DNA of 64,000 nucleotides, taken from positions 186,001 through 250,000 of the forward strand of contig NZ_JBHSMT010000013.1 in the NCBI RefSeq assembly GCF_042654985.1, read 5' to 3'. Positions 50,292 to 57,959 of the stretch are shown piece by piece. The number at the start of each line of letters is the position of its first letter. Position 1 is the first letter of the stretch. The notes beneath the pieces were generated by a model that was not told where the DNA came from, did no database searches, and was given only the letters and a program-made list of their open reading frames with translations. Made by a program: the position numbers and the translations under genes. Source of the stretch: Paraherbaspirillum soli. Lineage in GTDB: Bacteria; Pseudomonadota; Gammaproteobacteria; Burkholderiales; Burkholderiaceae_D.

Positions 50292-50858
50292 ATGTCATCG
50301 ATCACTGTCACGCCAGAAACCACCCTCTTCCAAACCGCTGGCGATGCCGGCGCATCCGCTGTACCCCACATCGATATCGATCACCTGTACCGCACCCACC
50401 ACCAGCATCTTTACCGCTTCGTGCAGCGCTATGTGCGCAATATCGAAGATGCGGAAGACGTGGTGCAAAACACCTTTCTCGAAGCGGCCCGTTGCGCCGA
50501 CCGCTTCAGCGGACTGTCCAAGCCGTCCACCTGGCTGTTCGGGATCGCGCTCAATCTGGCGCGCAACCAGGTGCGCCGCAATTTCGCCGATCCTTGCGAT
50601 GCGATTGATGAAGAAATTCTGGAACAGGTAGTCGACCTGAACTCGGATCCGGCCGAACTGATCGAGCGGCGTCAAATCGTTGGCATGGTGCAGTCGTTGC
50701 TGGAAGAAATTCCCGCAAAGCTGCGCAGCACATTTGAAGCTGTGCTCGACGGCGAAAGCACCTATCAGCTGGCGGCAGAACAACTGCAGATTCCGATCGG
50801 CACAGTGCGCTCGCGAGTGTCACGCTTACGCGGCCAGATTCGCGCGCAGTTGGCTTGA
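50292..50858 (+). CDS. hrpL: ECF sigma factor, HrpL-like activator of the T3SS
   Basis: A 188-aa group 4 sigma factor. Region 2 includes LYRTHHQHLYRFVQRYVRNIEDAEDVVQNTFLEAAR and STWLFGIALNLARNQVRR; region 4 includes LLEEIPAKLRSTFEAVLDGESTYQLAAEQLQIPIGTVRSRVSRLRGQIR. No anti-sigma gene is adjacent. A sigma-54 promoter upstream and HrpL-type boxes before the T3SS operons make HrpL the likely identity. The Shine-Dalgarno AGGAG is 10 nt upstream. Confidence 0.85.
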   Translation: MSSITVTPETTLFQTAGDAGASAVPHIDIDHLYRTHHQHLYRFVQRYVRNIEDAEDVVQNTFLEAARCADRFSGLSKPSTWLFGIALNLARNQVRRNFADPCDAIDEEILEQVVDLNSDPAELIERRQIVGMVQSLLEEIPAKLRSTFEAVLDGESTYQLAAEQLQIPIGTVRSRVSRLRGQIRAQLA

Positions 50859-51070
50859 AGCGCAGTGCGGCTGCGGATTCGGAACCTGTTGAGCTATACA
50901 TTGGATTGGTCCGGGTACGGATACAACGATGATCTAGCTCAATGGGGCAACGGTTCTTACGCAGATTGCCGCGTTAGTAGTCCTTCCCGCTGAACGGACG
51001 ATGGGAAGCGAGCACGCGTATCGGAAATTTTCCTGCCAACGCGGCTGTTCTTTTTTCGTTAACGTAAATT

Positions 51071-51120
51071 GGGGTCAGCGTTTTTCGGCAATCAAACCAC
51101 CTGAAAAACGTTGACCCCAA
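51071..51120. repeat. Palindrome GGGGTCAGCGTTTTTC ... GAAAAACGTTGACCCC
   Basis: A family B-like inverted repeat with different inner sequence, between the hrpL and acetyltransferase genes, which are convergent. It could terminate both. The stretch 50859-51070 shows no gene. Confidence 0.7.
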
Positions 51121-51140
51121 TTCACTACGCAACCAGATCG

Positions 51141-51596
51141 CTAACCGGAGTTCCCGGTTCTTGCCGAGCGGGGTTGGCGCAAATGCTCAACATATTTAGC
51201 ACTAAGCTCGAAACCGACGAAAATACCCTTGACACCGGTACGCTTGAAATTACTCCGCTCCAAGAAGCGGATGCATTTATCGTTGTTTATGGCGACATCG
51301 ACAGAAACGGGATCCTGCAACGAAAATAACCAGTTTAGTGTGGGCATCCATAACAAGGCCCAGCGTCCGTGATACTCCGGCAGTACCGCCATATGCGCCT
51401 TCTTCTCATGCAGCAGCATACCGCCAACCATCTTGCCATCGATTTCGAAGCCAACCGAAGGACTATTGGCATAATGGGCGATAAACATTTCTCTTGTGAA
51501 GTTTAGACTGCGAAACCATTCGGGGTCGTACATTTGAATCTCGGCATCGTACATGACGCCAAAATCCGCTTTATCGGTCAAACGTAAATTTGCCAC
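51141..51596 (-). CDS. GNAT-like acetyltransferase
   Basis: A 151-aa protein. The segment VGFEIDGKMVGGMLLHEKKAHMAVLPEYHGRWALLWMPTLNWLF and the end DVAINNDKCIRFLERSNFKRTG follow the GNAT pattern (beta4-beta5 and the late helix). It resembles small phage-type acetyltransferases; the substrate is unknown. The start is a GTG after an unusual GGGGGGG stretch. It lies inside the T3SS locus but shows no hrp box. Confidence 0.6.
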   Translation of the reverse strand: MANLRLTDKADFGVMYDAEIQMYDPEWFRSLNFTREMFIAHYANSPSVGFEIDGKMVGGMLLHEKKAHMAVLPEYHGRWALLWMPTLNWLFSLQDPVSVDVAINNDKCIRFLERSNFKRTGVKGIFVGFELSAKYVEHLRQPRSARTGNSG

Positions 51597-51680
51597 AGCC
51601 CCCCCCTTTTTTGATCAAGTAATGTGTGCCGCAAAGAGCACGCCCTGCGCTCTCTGCGACTAATCACCACTGGCGCCGAT

Positions 51681-51797
51681 TTAGCCGTCGATGGGCTTTC
51701 CCTCAGTAAGGTGCGGCCGTGGTGGTGGCGGTGGTGGTGGTGGTGGTGTGATCCCGCCGAGGATTGCTGGTAAAAGCTTAGCTACAACTGCGCCCAT
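51681..51797 (-). CDS. 38-aa proline-rich peptide under a hrp box
   Basis: ATG 51797 is preceded by a good AGGAG Shine-Dalgarno. The peptide begins MGAVVAKLLPAILGGIT, has nine prolines in a row, and ends RPHLTEGKPIDG. A hrp box lies at 51846-51874, 48 nt upstream. The N-terminal part is hydrophobic, the rest polar. No family is recognised. Possible roles are an exported peptide or a small regulator of the T3SS. Confidence 0.6.
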   Translation of the reverse strand: MGAVVAKLLPAILGGITPPPPPPPPPRPHLTEGKPIDG

Positions 51798-51845
51798 AGT
51801 ATTTCTCCTAAAAGTTAGTTAATCACGCATCATATTGCGCATCTA

Positions 51846-51874
51846 TATGTGGTGAAGAATGCGGCCGTTGTTCC
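51846..51874 (-). promoter_or_regulatory. hrp box upstream of the 38-aa peptide gene
   Basis: On the minus strand GGAACA-N16-CCACATA, one mismatch to GGAACC-N16-CCACNNA. It lies between the CesT-like gene and the peptide gene. Confidence 0.7.
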
Positions 51875-51913
51875 ATCTTCCGAAGAATTTATTTGTATTC
51901 GGCATCGCTTGCT

Positions 51914-52336
51914 TCACGCACGCTCCGCAGCTGCGCCGGAGATCACGCAAAACCAATCGTACGCATCCTCGGAAAGATCGAGGATGGCATCCAGCACGCT
52001 GCGCTCGTCCGGCAAATCCAGCACCGGCACCAGCCGCACCACGACGAAACGTCCCTGATCGGCATGCCAGAAAAATTCGCCGCCGCCGGCGATTCCAGGA
52101 TAACCACCGATGCTCACGGCATGCAGCACGTCAAGGTAGCCGGCTTGCTCCTGGCGCGGCAGCAAAGCGGTAATGGACAAGCTTGGCCCTGGACTGTCCA
52201 GCAGCAACGAGGTGACCGTCAGGACCGTCCCCAATTGCAGCTCGATCACTGGCACCGCATAGCGGATATCGGCTTGGCCGACATACTCGACCATCTCATG
52301 CAGAAAACGTTGCATGCGGCCGACCGCTTCGTCCAT
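51914..52336 (-). CDS. CesT-family T3SS chaperone
   Basis: A 140-aa acidic protein with a class I chaperone layout: helix 1 (MDEAVGRMQRFLHEMVEYVGQ), strands (AVPVIELQLGTVLTVTSLLLD, SLSITALLPR), helix, strands (GEFFWHADQGRFVVVRLVPV) and a last helix (DERSVLDAILDLSEDAYDWFCVISG). It would keep one effector export-ready. The start at 52336 has an AGGA element; an upstream frame to 52375 is less likely. No effector lies beside it. Confidence 0.65.
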   Translation of the reverse strand: MDEAVGRMQRFLHEMVEYVGQADIRYAVPVIELQLGTVLTVTSLLLDSPGPSLSITALLPRQEQAGYLDVLHAVSIGGYPGIAGGGEFFWHADQGRFVVVRLVPVLDLPDERSVLDAILDLSEDAYDWFCVISGAAAERA

Positions 52337-52521
52337 CGGTTCGTCCTGTTTTTTTGTTTGATTTTGGTAAGGCAAAATAATGGCTTGGTTGATTCAAGTG
52401 TCTGGTCGACGCCTGCTTTTAATCGGTTGTTACGGCGTTTCGGCAGCTATCAGGTAGTTCAGATCGCCTGCCTCCATCACCCGGACCGGCAATGTGCCGG
52501 CGGTACGCAATACGCTTATGA

Positions 52522-52660
52522 GCACCTCTAAAAACCTACTGCAGGGTTTGGCAAACTCGCCAATCTCTGGGCCGTGATGCTCGCCGTACAGTCGTACGAC
52601 TGCAGGTGCTGCACGTTCATCGCCCAGACCTTGGACCGCTCGCTACGGTTTTAGAGGTGC
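52522..52660. repeat. Repeat family F, copy 2
   Basis: Ends GCACCTCTAAAAACC and GGTTTTAGAGGTGC, inner GATGCTCGCCGTAC...GTACGAC, matching 28939-29055 in layout. No gene is present at 52376-52760. Confidence 0.75.
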
Positions 52661-52762
52661 CCTTATGGGTGATGAAAAACTTGTCAAAGTTCCCAGAACA
52701 AGCAATTTCCAGGCGCAGCGCTCGGATTGCCGACAAATTTCAAGCGAAACAATGAAAGGCAC

Positions 52763-52791
52763 GGAACCAGGCGATGGTTTGATGCCACCTA
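52763..52791 (+). promoter_or_regulatory. hrp box upstream of the pilin-like pair
   Basis: GGAACC-N16-CCACCTA, a full consensus match, 73 nt before the ATG at 52865. Confidence 0.88.
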
Positions 52792-52864
52792 CTTTGGACT
52801 GCAGAAAGCAAGTAATAAAACAGTCAAATTCACTTATTCAACTTGATACCGAAAGGATATATAT

Positions 52865-53068
52865 ATGGCTGGCCCAAACCTCACAAATTTCACGCAAGAC
52901 GCGCTAAACGCGTGGCGCGCAGCAGATTCATTAAATCAACAGCGACAAATGGCTGAAATTGAGCACCAAGAAGGCGAAAACGCTATTGCCGGTGCAAAAG
53001 TCAATTTGGCGCGCAATCAAATGCGTCGCTACAACGATGGTCAGAAAGCCATGGGGCAACTTGGATAA
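52865..53068 (+). CDS. Small helical protein, candidate T3SS pilin/needle subunit
   Basis: A 67-aa Gln/Asn/Ala-rich helical protein with no Cys, no signal peptide and one Pro. It is the first gene behind a perfect hrp box and has an AAGGA Shine-Dalgarno. Its end, NQMRRYNDGQKAMGQLG, matches the last residues of the large protein at 63195 (AQMRRIDEAIKALGQLG). Size and composition fit HrpA-like pilins of group I Hrp systems, which are also first in a HrpL-dependent operon. Direct sequence homology to HrpA is not claimed. Confidence 0.6.
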   Translation: MAGPNLTNFTQDALNAWRAADSLNQQRQMAEIEHQEGENAIAGAKVNLARNQMRRYNDGQKAMGQLG

Positions 53069-53127
53069 CCCACGTCCGTCATAAAGTGACACGGCCAAAT
53101 TTTGTCCATGTCATGGCAATGCAAGCT

Positions 53128-53162
53128 GAAGGTGCTCATCGCGTTCACGAGCACCTTCTTTA
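53128..53162 (+). terminator. Hairpin between the two pilin-like genes
   Basis: A perfect 10-bp stem GAAGGTGCTC/GAGCACCTTC with an 11-nt loop followed by TTTACG. It could be a partial terminator or mRNA stabiliser setting the ratio of the two products. Confidence 0.65.
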
Positions 53163-53197
53163 CGTTTAAACATTGACTCTTCCTTGGAGATTTAAAT

Positions 53198-53407
53198 ATG
53201 GACACATCGGCATATAGCTTCAGCCAAACCCAATCCAATCTTCTCAACGCCAACCTTGACAAAAATGCCGCCGACGTCAACGCCCAGATGGCACAGCTGG
53301 AACAACAGGCGATGGACGATGCGCTCTGGAGAATGGCACAAAACAACATCATGGCAAAAATGAAGGGCCTCAACACGCTGGCCAAATCGGCCAACGAAAT
53401 GTCCTGA
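53198..53407 (+). CDS. Small helical protein, second candidate T3SS pilin/filament subunit
   Basis: A 69-aa helical, Gln/Asn/Met-rich protein (MDTSAYSFSQTQSN...), with QMAQLEQQAMDD and a C-terminal amphipathic helix NIMAKMKGLNTLAKSANEMS. A GGAG Shine-Dalgarno precedes the ATG. It lies behind the same hrp box. The QMAxLxQQ and IMxxM patterns also occur near the end of the 63195 protein. It could be the second component of a pilus or a translocon filament. Family not proven. Confidence 0.6.
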   Translation: MDTSAYSFSQTQSNLLNANLDKNAADVNAQMAQLEQQAMDDALWRMAQNNIMAKMKGLNTLAKSANEMS

Positions 53408-53425
53408 CCCGAACAATCGCAAACG

Positions 53426-53462
53426 GCACATCTGATATTTCGCAAGCCGCGATCAGATGTGC
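53426..53462 (+). terminator. Hairpin after the second pilin-like gene
   Basis: An 11-bp stem GCACATCTGAT/ATCAGATGTGC starting 19 nt after the stop. There is no T-run, so it is more likely a 3'-end stabiliser. Confidence 0.45.
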
Positions 53463-53651
53463 ATCCCTCCTCCAAACGCGACACGCCCCGCGGCCCAAGC
53501 ACTGACTGCGGCCGGCAATCTCATCACAAAACTTTTCGCGTAGTTCCTGCCTTTTCCCTGCTGAAAAAATAGTTAATAGCGTTATCGAGAACTACGTTTA
53601 TGAGGTGCGGCAGCGCGCCGAATTACATTGTCTCGCCCCGAACCACGGAGC

Positions 53652-53985
53652 GCCGAGGGGTTGCTGTTGACGTTGCTGTTGACGTTGCTGTTGACGTTGC
53701 TGTTGACGTTGCTGTCGACGTCGAATTCCGCATTGAGACGCTGCCAAATGGGACGGCTATCAGTCGGGAATTGTGGGAAGACATGTTTGAGCGCAGCGAG
53801 TTTGTCTTCACACCCGACTGATAGCTGGCACATTTGGGGACTCGACCAACGGGAGGGCAGTGGCTTGCGGTCGCCTTTTGTTTGCTTACTTTATTTTGGC
53901 GAAGCAAAATAAAGTAAGTCGCCGTCAGGGCGAAAAGCTGAGATCGTCAAGACCAGCAAACATAAAACAACACCTCGGCGCTCCG
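53652..53985. repeat. Repeat family A, copy 4 (minus orientation, with 12-bp VNTR)
   Basis: The left part (53657-53717) is a tandem array of about four and a half GTTGCTGTTGAC units. The family A core follows in inverted orientation. It is preceded by a family C-like palindrome (53583-53635) and followed by one at 53999-54050. No gene is seen at 53463-54132. Confidence 0.9.
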
Positions 53986-54132
53986 TGGTCCGTTAATAGG
54001 GGACAGAGTAATTCGACGCGCTACGGCGTCTCTCAAACTCTGTCCCCTATTAACTCCAGCAGGTCGCCGCCAGGGCGAAACACCGTGACCTACTTCGAAT
54101 CGCCAGACTTGCTTGCCACCGTCATGCCAGAA

Positions 54133-56124
54133 CTAGTGGACTGTAGCAAGCAAGCGCGGCGTGATCACAAATGGCATTTCTCGATGCTGCGCGGTTTCAA
54201 CCCGATTACTCTCTACCGGCAACGGCATCGGCACCGCCTTCGACTGCGGAGCAGGCACGCCGGCAGGCAGTTTCGGGACACCGGCAGGCAGCGCAGGAAG
54301 CGGAAGAGCGACAGCCGGCCCGCTTTCAGGAATGGCGGCCGCCCGACCGCCAACAGGAATAGACATAGTCGTAGCCGGGACAGCAAACGAAACCGGAGCT
54401 GGAACCGCAGCAACCGGATCATCGCTCGCCGGCACCAGCCGGCGCGCCTGTTCCGAGGCGCTGGACCTGGCTGCGGCCGGGATGCCGGAGGCGCCGATCA
54501 AGCGCGGCGTGATCAGGAACAGCCGCTCGCGATTCTTGGTCGATGAAGCGCTGTTGCGAAACAAGCCCCCCAGCACCGGAATATCGCCCAGGAACGGAAC
54601 CTTTTTCAGGTCCTGCGTGGTCGATTCCTGGTGATAGCCGCCTATCATCAGCGTTTGCTGTTGTTCGATAATCGCCTGGGTACTGACCGTCGAACGAGTC
54701 GCGTTGGTCTTGCCGGAAACATTGCCCAGCACGCCGTCTTCGATATCGATATCCATCCGGACCCGCGTATTGGCCCCTTCCCGCACAATCCGCGGCAATA
54801 CTTTCAGCATGGTGCCGGCGGTCACATTGACCACATCGGCCACCCGTTCGCCGACCAGCGGCAGGTACACGGTTTGACTGAGATCCAGCACGGCAGCGAC
54901 ATTGTCCAGGGTCATCACGGTCGGTTTGGCCAGCACATGCGCTTCGCCGGTGCCTTCCATGGCCTTGAGCCGGGCGTAAAAGCTGGCGGCATTCTTAATC
55001 AACAAGGTCGAGCCAGGCAGCGGCAAATTGACGCCCTGCGAATCGGCGCCGCTACCGTTGACGGTGGCATTGATGGCGCCCAGCGCAAAGCTCCATTCAG
55101 CGCCCATTTCAGCCAGCTTGTTGCGGTCGATATCGACGATCAGCGCCTCGATTTCGACCTGCTGCGGTTCGATATCGATTTCGGCAATCAGGTTCTGGTA
55201 CATCTCGCGCTTGTTGGCATTGTCGTAAATGATGATGGCGTTCAGCGACGAATCGGCCTCGATCCGCGGCGCGCCATTTTTCATTTTTGGACGGTTGCCA
55301 TCGCCTTCGTCGCCATTGTCGTAGTCGTTGCGCGCCAACTTATCGCCGCCCTGCATGCGGCCAGTGTCGTCGCTGCGCGGGCTCTTCAGCTCGCGTGCAG
55401 CGCCCGCTCCCAGCCCGTTCCGGCGCGAACGCGCGCCGTGCAGATCGAGTCTGTCGCGATCGTCGGCGGCGCTGGCCTGGCTATCCTTGGTCAACAGGTT
55501 GGTGAGTATGGTTTTGATGCCGGGTACTTTTTCTTGCTGGCCGCGGGTACTGATGACGCGGTCCGTGGCGCTGGCGTATTTCAGACGGAACACCATCACC
55601 TGCTTGCCCTGGCTGACCGCTTTTTTACCGTCCGTCAGCAAAGTGGTGCGCACCAGATTGACGTATTCACGCGGGCCGCTGACCACCACTACCCCTTCAT
55701 CCGGAATTTCGCCCCAGCCGAAGCGGCTGTCGAACAAGCCAAGTCCGACCAGCGCCGCCTTGGCATCGCCCACCGCGTCTTCGCCGATTTCCAGCCGCAT
55801 CGATTGGTAATCGTCGCCCGGCACGATGTTGAGCGTGTCGTTGTAGACGAACCAGCGGAACTTGTGGCCCAGCGACAACCGCTCCAGAAATTCGCTGCCG
55901 GTCGCGCCCTGCACCCGACCTTTCAATACCATATCCGCGGAGGCACTGATCGCAACGTGCACCCCGTAAGCGGAGCCGAATTCCTGCAGCACCTGGCGCA
56001 GCGTCATGCCGCTGGCATTGATGGCAAAGCTGGAATCCTTCCAGTTGGCAGGCACGGCGGCATTGGCATACGGAGCGCCGACCAGCAGCGCAGCGATCAA
56101 CGATCGCATCAAGAAGCGTTTCAT
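54133..56124 (-). CDS. sctC: T3SS outer-membrane secretin SctC (HrcC/YscC)
   Basis: A 663-aa secretin with a Sec signal peptide (cleavage after YANA, about 23). N0/N1 domains (FAINASGMTLRQVLQEFGSAYGVHVAIS), an N3 region interrupted by an Asp/Gly-rich loop, and the secretin barrel (VQPxEIEALIVDIDRNKLAEMGAEW-like segment, VPFLGDIPVLGGLFR, RERLFLITPRLI) follow in order. After the barrel comes a roughly 110-aa Pro/Ala-rich extension that ends MPFVITPRLLATVH, echoing the ITPRL motif. An upstream in-frame ATG (56163) would bury the signal peptide, so 56124 is preferred. Confidence 0.92.
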   Translation of the reverse strand: MKRFLMRSLIAALLVGAPYANAAVPANWKDSSFAINASGMTLRQVLQEFGSAYGVHVAISASADMVLKGRVQGATGSEFLERLSLGHKFRWFVYNDTLNIVPGDDYQSMRLEIGEDAVGDAKAALVGLGLFDSRFGWGEIPDEGVVVVSGPREYVNLVRTTLLTDGKKAVSQGKQVMVFRLKYASATDRVISTRGQQEKVPGIKTILTNLLTKDSQASAADDRDRLDLHGARSRRNGLGAGAARELKSPRSDDTGRMQGGDKLARNDYDNGDEGDGNRPKMKNGAPRIEADSSLNAIIIYDNANKREMYQNLIAEIDIEPQQVEIEALIVDIDRNKLAEMGAEWSFALGAINATVNGSGADSQGVNLPLPGSTLLIKNAASFYARLKAMEGTGEAHVLAKPTVMTLDNVAAVLDLSQTVYLPLVGERVADVVNVTAGTMLKVLPRIVREGANTRVRMDIDIEDGVLGNVSGKTNATRSTVSTQAIIEQQQTLMIGGYHQESTTQDLKKVPFLGDIPVLGGLFRNSASSTKNRERLFLITPRLIGASGIPAAARSSASEQARRLVPASDDPVAAVPAPVSFAVPATTMSIPVGGRAAAIPESGPAVALPLPALPAGVPKLPAGVPAPQSKAVPMPLPVESNRVETAQHREMPFVITPRLLATVH

Positions 56125-56159
56125 GCTGGAGCCTGTTTGCAATTTGTGGGAAGCACTCA

Positions 56160-56618
56160 TCATTTTCCTGTTGCCATCAACATACGCAGGCGCTGTTCGG
56201 TCCGGTCCAACGCGGACGCGGGTGCGGCCGACACGCTAGTCACGCTCGCCTTGGGAGCGAACATCGCGCGCCAGGCCGCCAATTGGGTCAACAGGTTTTC
56301 AAGCGGCTGGGCCGCTTGTTGCCAGCTGCGTATACCGGGCAACCACTGAGTCAACCTCAGGCTATCGCCATCGGCGTGGTCGGCGTGATAGGCCAGACCG
56401 GCGTCATATGCCAGCGCATTGGAAAACCCCTGCTGCAGCGCCTGCCGGATCTGCTCCCCGGTAGGCGCCGTTTCCAACACCGCGCCCAACTCGGCGCCGT
56501 CGGCATGGGCTTTCAAATAGATCGACTCGCCGTCGATATCGATCATGCAGCCCATTGCTTGCTGCGCCAGCCATGTTTGAAAGTCGTCGCTATCCATTGC
56601 ATCCATCCCGTTCATCAA
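56160..56618 (-). CDS. T3SS chaperone-like protein in the HrpG position
   Basis: A 152-aa protein between a 75-aa gene and sctC, the arrangement hrpF-hrpG-hrcC of group I Hrp loci. The N-terminal half has chaperone-like strands (CMIDIDGESIYLKAHADGAELGAVLETAP) and the C-terminal half is helical (NLLTQLAAWRAMF, TEQRLRMLMATG). It would assist subunit export. The start of sctC frame overlaps its stop. Confidence 0.6.
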   Translation of the reverse strand: MMNGMDAMDSDDFQTWLAQQAMGCMIDIDGESIYLKAHADGAELGAVLETAPTGEQIRQALQQGFSNALAYDAGLAYHADHADGDSLRLTQWLPGIRSWQQAAQPLENLLTQLAAWRAMFAPKASVTSVSAAPASALDRTEQRLRMLMATGK

Positions 56619-56619
56619 C

Positions 56620-56847
56620 TTAACGGCTTTCCGTCATCACCGTTTTCAGCGGCTTTTCGTTGAGCTTGAGCTGGGCTTCCATCACCTTTTGCGTGACGGT
56701 GCGCTGCTCCAGCATTTTGAGAAACTCGGCGCCGTCGCCTGCTTCGCCTTTGGCCTGGCCCTGAAGATAGACATCCATCTGTTGATTGGCGTCATCCAGC
56801 TTATTACTGAGGCGACGTATGACGGGCATGGTTTGGTTGATCGACAT
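56620..56847 (-). CDS. 75-aa helical protein in the HrpF position
   Basis: A small helical protein (MSINQTMPVIRRLSNKL, EFLKMLEQRTVTQKVMEAQLKLNEKP) of the size of HrpF. HrpF-like proteins are regarded as co-chaperones for the pilus subunit together with HrpG. A needle-subunit identity was also considered, but position and the lack of the usual terminal helix pattern favour HrpF. A strong AGGAG site and a weaker hrp box lie upstream. Confidence 0.55.
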   Translation of the reverse strand: MSINQTMPVIRRLSNKLDDANQQMDVYLQGQAKGEAGDGAEFLKMLEQRTVTQKVMEAQLKLNEKPLKTVMTESR

Positions 56848-56901
56848 AGGATCTCCTTACGATTGAGGTTGGCTCGAACGCGGTGCGGTTCGATCTATGG
56901 A

Positions 56902-56929
56902 TGAGTGGCGCCTGACGCCAAACAGTTCG
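56902..56929 (-). promoter_or_regulatory. Weak hrp box upstream of the sctC operon
   Basis: On the minus strand CGAACT-N15-CCACTCA. The -10 part is perfect and the -35 part matches 4 of 6 bases. It lies 54 nt before the start of the 75-aa gene. Confidence 0.6.
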
Positions 56930-57038
56930 GTTTCGGCGTGAATTTTCTGCGGGAGATGTGAAGTGATCGGAACAGTGTCCGATCAACGCCAGCTACATTT
57001 GCGGTCGGCGTTGCAAGGCGGGATTGGATGAGTTAAAC

Positions 57039-57088
57039 GGGGTCAGAGTTTTTTTACGCAGGGTTATCGCATAAATTACTCTGACCCC
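57039..57088. repeat. Repeat family B, copy 3
   Basis: GGGGTCAGAGT...ACTCTGACCCC palindrome between the T3SS operon and the chitin monooxygenase gene. Confidence 0.85.
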
Positions 57089-57137
57089 GTTTAACGGACA
57101 ACGGAGTGAGGAAGCTTGCGTTCGGTTGCTGGGGTGA

Positions 57138-57818
57138 CTAGCGATGCGTCGCACCAAAAGGATTAGCCATCACCCGTTCGGCATTCGCGCCGGCGCCGGA
57201 CTGGCCCTTCTTCAACGCCGTCGCGGCCGGCTGGATGTCGGCGTCGATGACCTGGTAGAACGCGTTGCCGGTATCGGCGATATTCCAGGTCGCCAGAATC
57301 ACGTGGTAGCCGCTGCGGTCGGACGGAATGCGGCAAGTGTGGGTTACGCGCTTGCTGCTGGGCGGCTTGGAATTGCCTTCGACGAAGCAGAACGGCTGCA
57401 GCTCGAAAGAATCGCGCGACAGCGGCTGACTTGAATCCCAGCCCGGCTTGGTAATGTAATAGCGCCAATCGGTGGTGGCGTGGAGCGCGGTAAAGTTCCA
57501 GGTGAAGAAATTCTTATCGGTCTTCAACGGCACCGTCTGCCAACGCGTCGGGCTTTGCACGTTGAGTTCCGAAAACCGATCCACCCCGCCCGCCGCTATC
57601 GTGCCGTCAAGCGGCCCGACAGCGGGGAATCCTTTGGGACCTTCAACGCTTTGCGGTTCGTATTGGATCTCGCCGCAATCGGTGTTTGCCCCGGTCTGGC
57701 ACATGCGGGCCCGGGATTTGGGCGAGTCGATATAACCGTGCGCCTGCGCCAGCAGCGGCGACAACAGCGCCAGCGGCAAGGCTAGCTTGATCAGGCGTGA
57801 CATGGACAATGAAGTATT
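57138..57818 (-). CDS. AA10 lytic polysaccharide monooxygenase (chitin-active)
   Basis: A 226-aa secreted enzyme. The signal peptide ends at AQA, leaving His28 as the first residue of the mature protein, the first copper ligand. The second ligand is in NFTALHATTDW. A Phe in TGNAFYQVID fits the axial position. Cysteine pairs (MCQTG..TDCGE; CFVEG...HTCRIP) match AA10 proteins. It cleaves crystalline chitin oxidatively and helps the neighbouring chitinase. ATG 57818 is the start that gives a complete signal peptide. Confidence 0.93.
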   Translation of the reverse strand, partial: NTSLSMSRLIKLALPLALLSPLLAQAHGYIDSPKSRARMCQTGANTDCGEIQYEPQSVEGPKGFPAVGPLDGTIAAGGVDRFSELNVQSPTRWQTVPLKTDKNFFTWNFTALHATTDWRYYITKPGWDSSQPLSRDSFELQPFCFVEGNSKPPSSKRVTHTCRIPSDRSGYHVILATWNIADTGNAFYQVIDADIQPAATALKKGQSGAGANAERVMANPFGATHR

Positions 57819-57959
57819 CATATGAGCTCCAGTTATCAAGGACGCGACCGGCATCAATTTGCGGTCACGATCAGTCATGGCGAAACAGAATGAAAAACAT
57901 CGGAGCGCTCATCCGGTCCTGCATCGCCGGACCGGATGAGCTTGCGTCAAATCACCCGC

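Noticed and set aside
51141..51596. Acetyltransferase-type T3SS effector
   Set aside because: No hrp box, no effector-like N-terminus, and the fold pattern is that of small GNAT enzymes rather than YopJ-type effectors.
56620..56847. Needle protein SctF identity for the 75-aa gene
   Set aside because: Gene order matches hrpF-hrpG-hrcC and the sequence lacks a clear needle C-terminus; the pilin-like pair at 52865/53198 is the better candidate.
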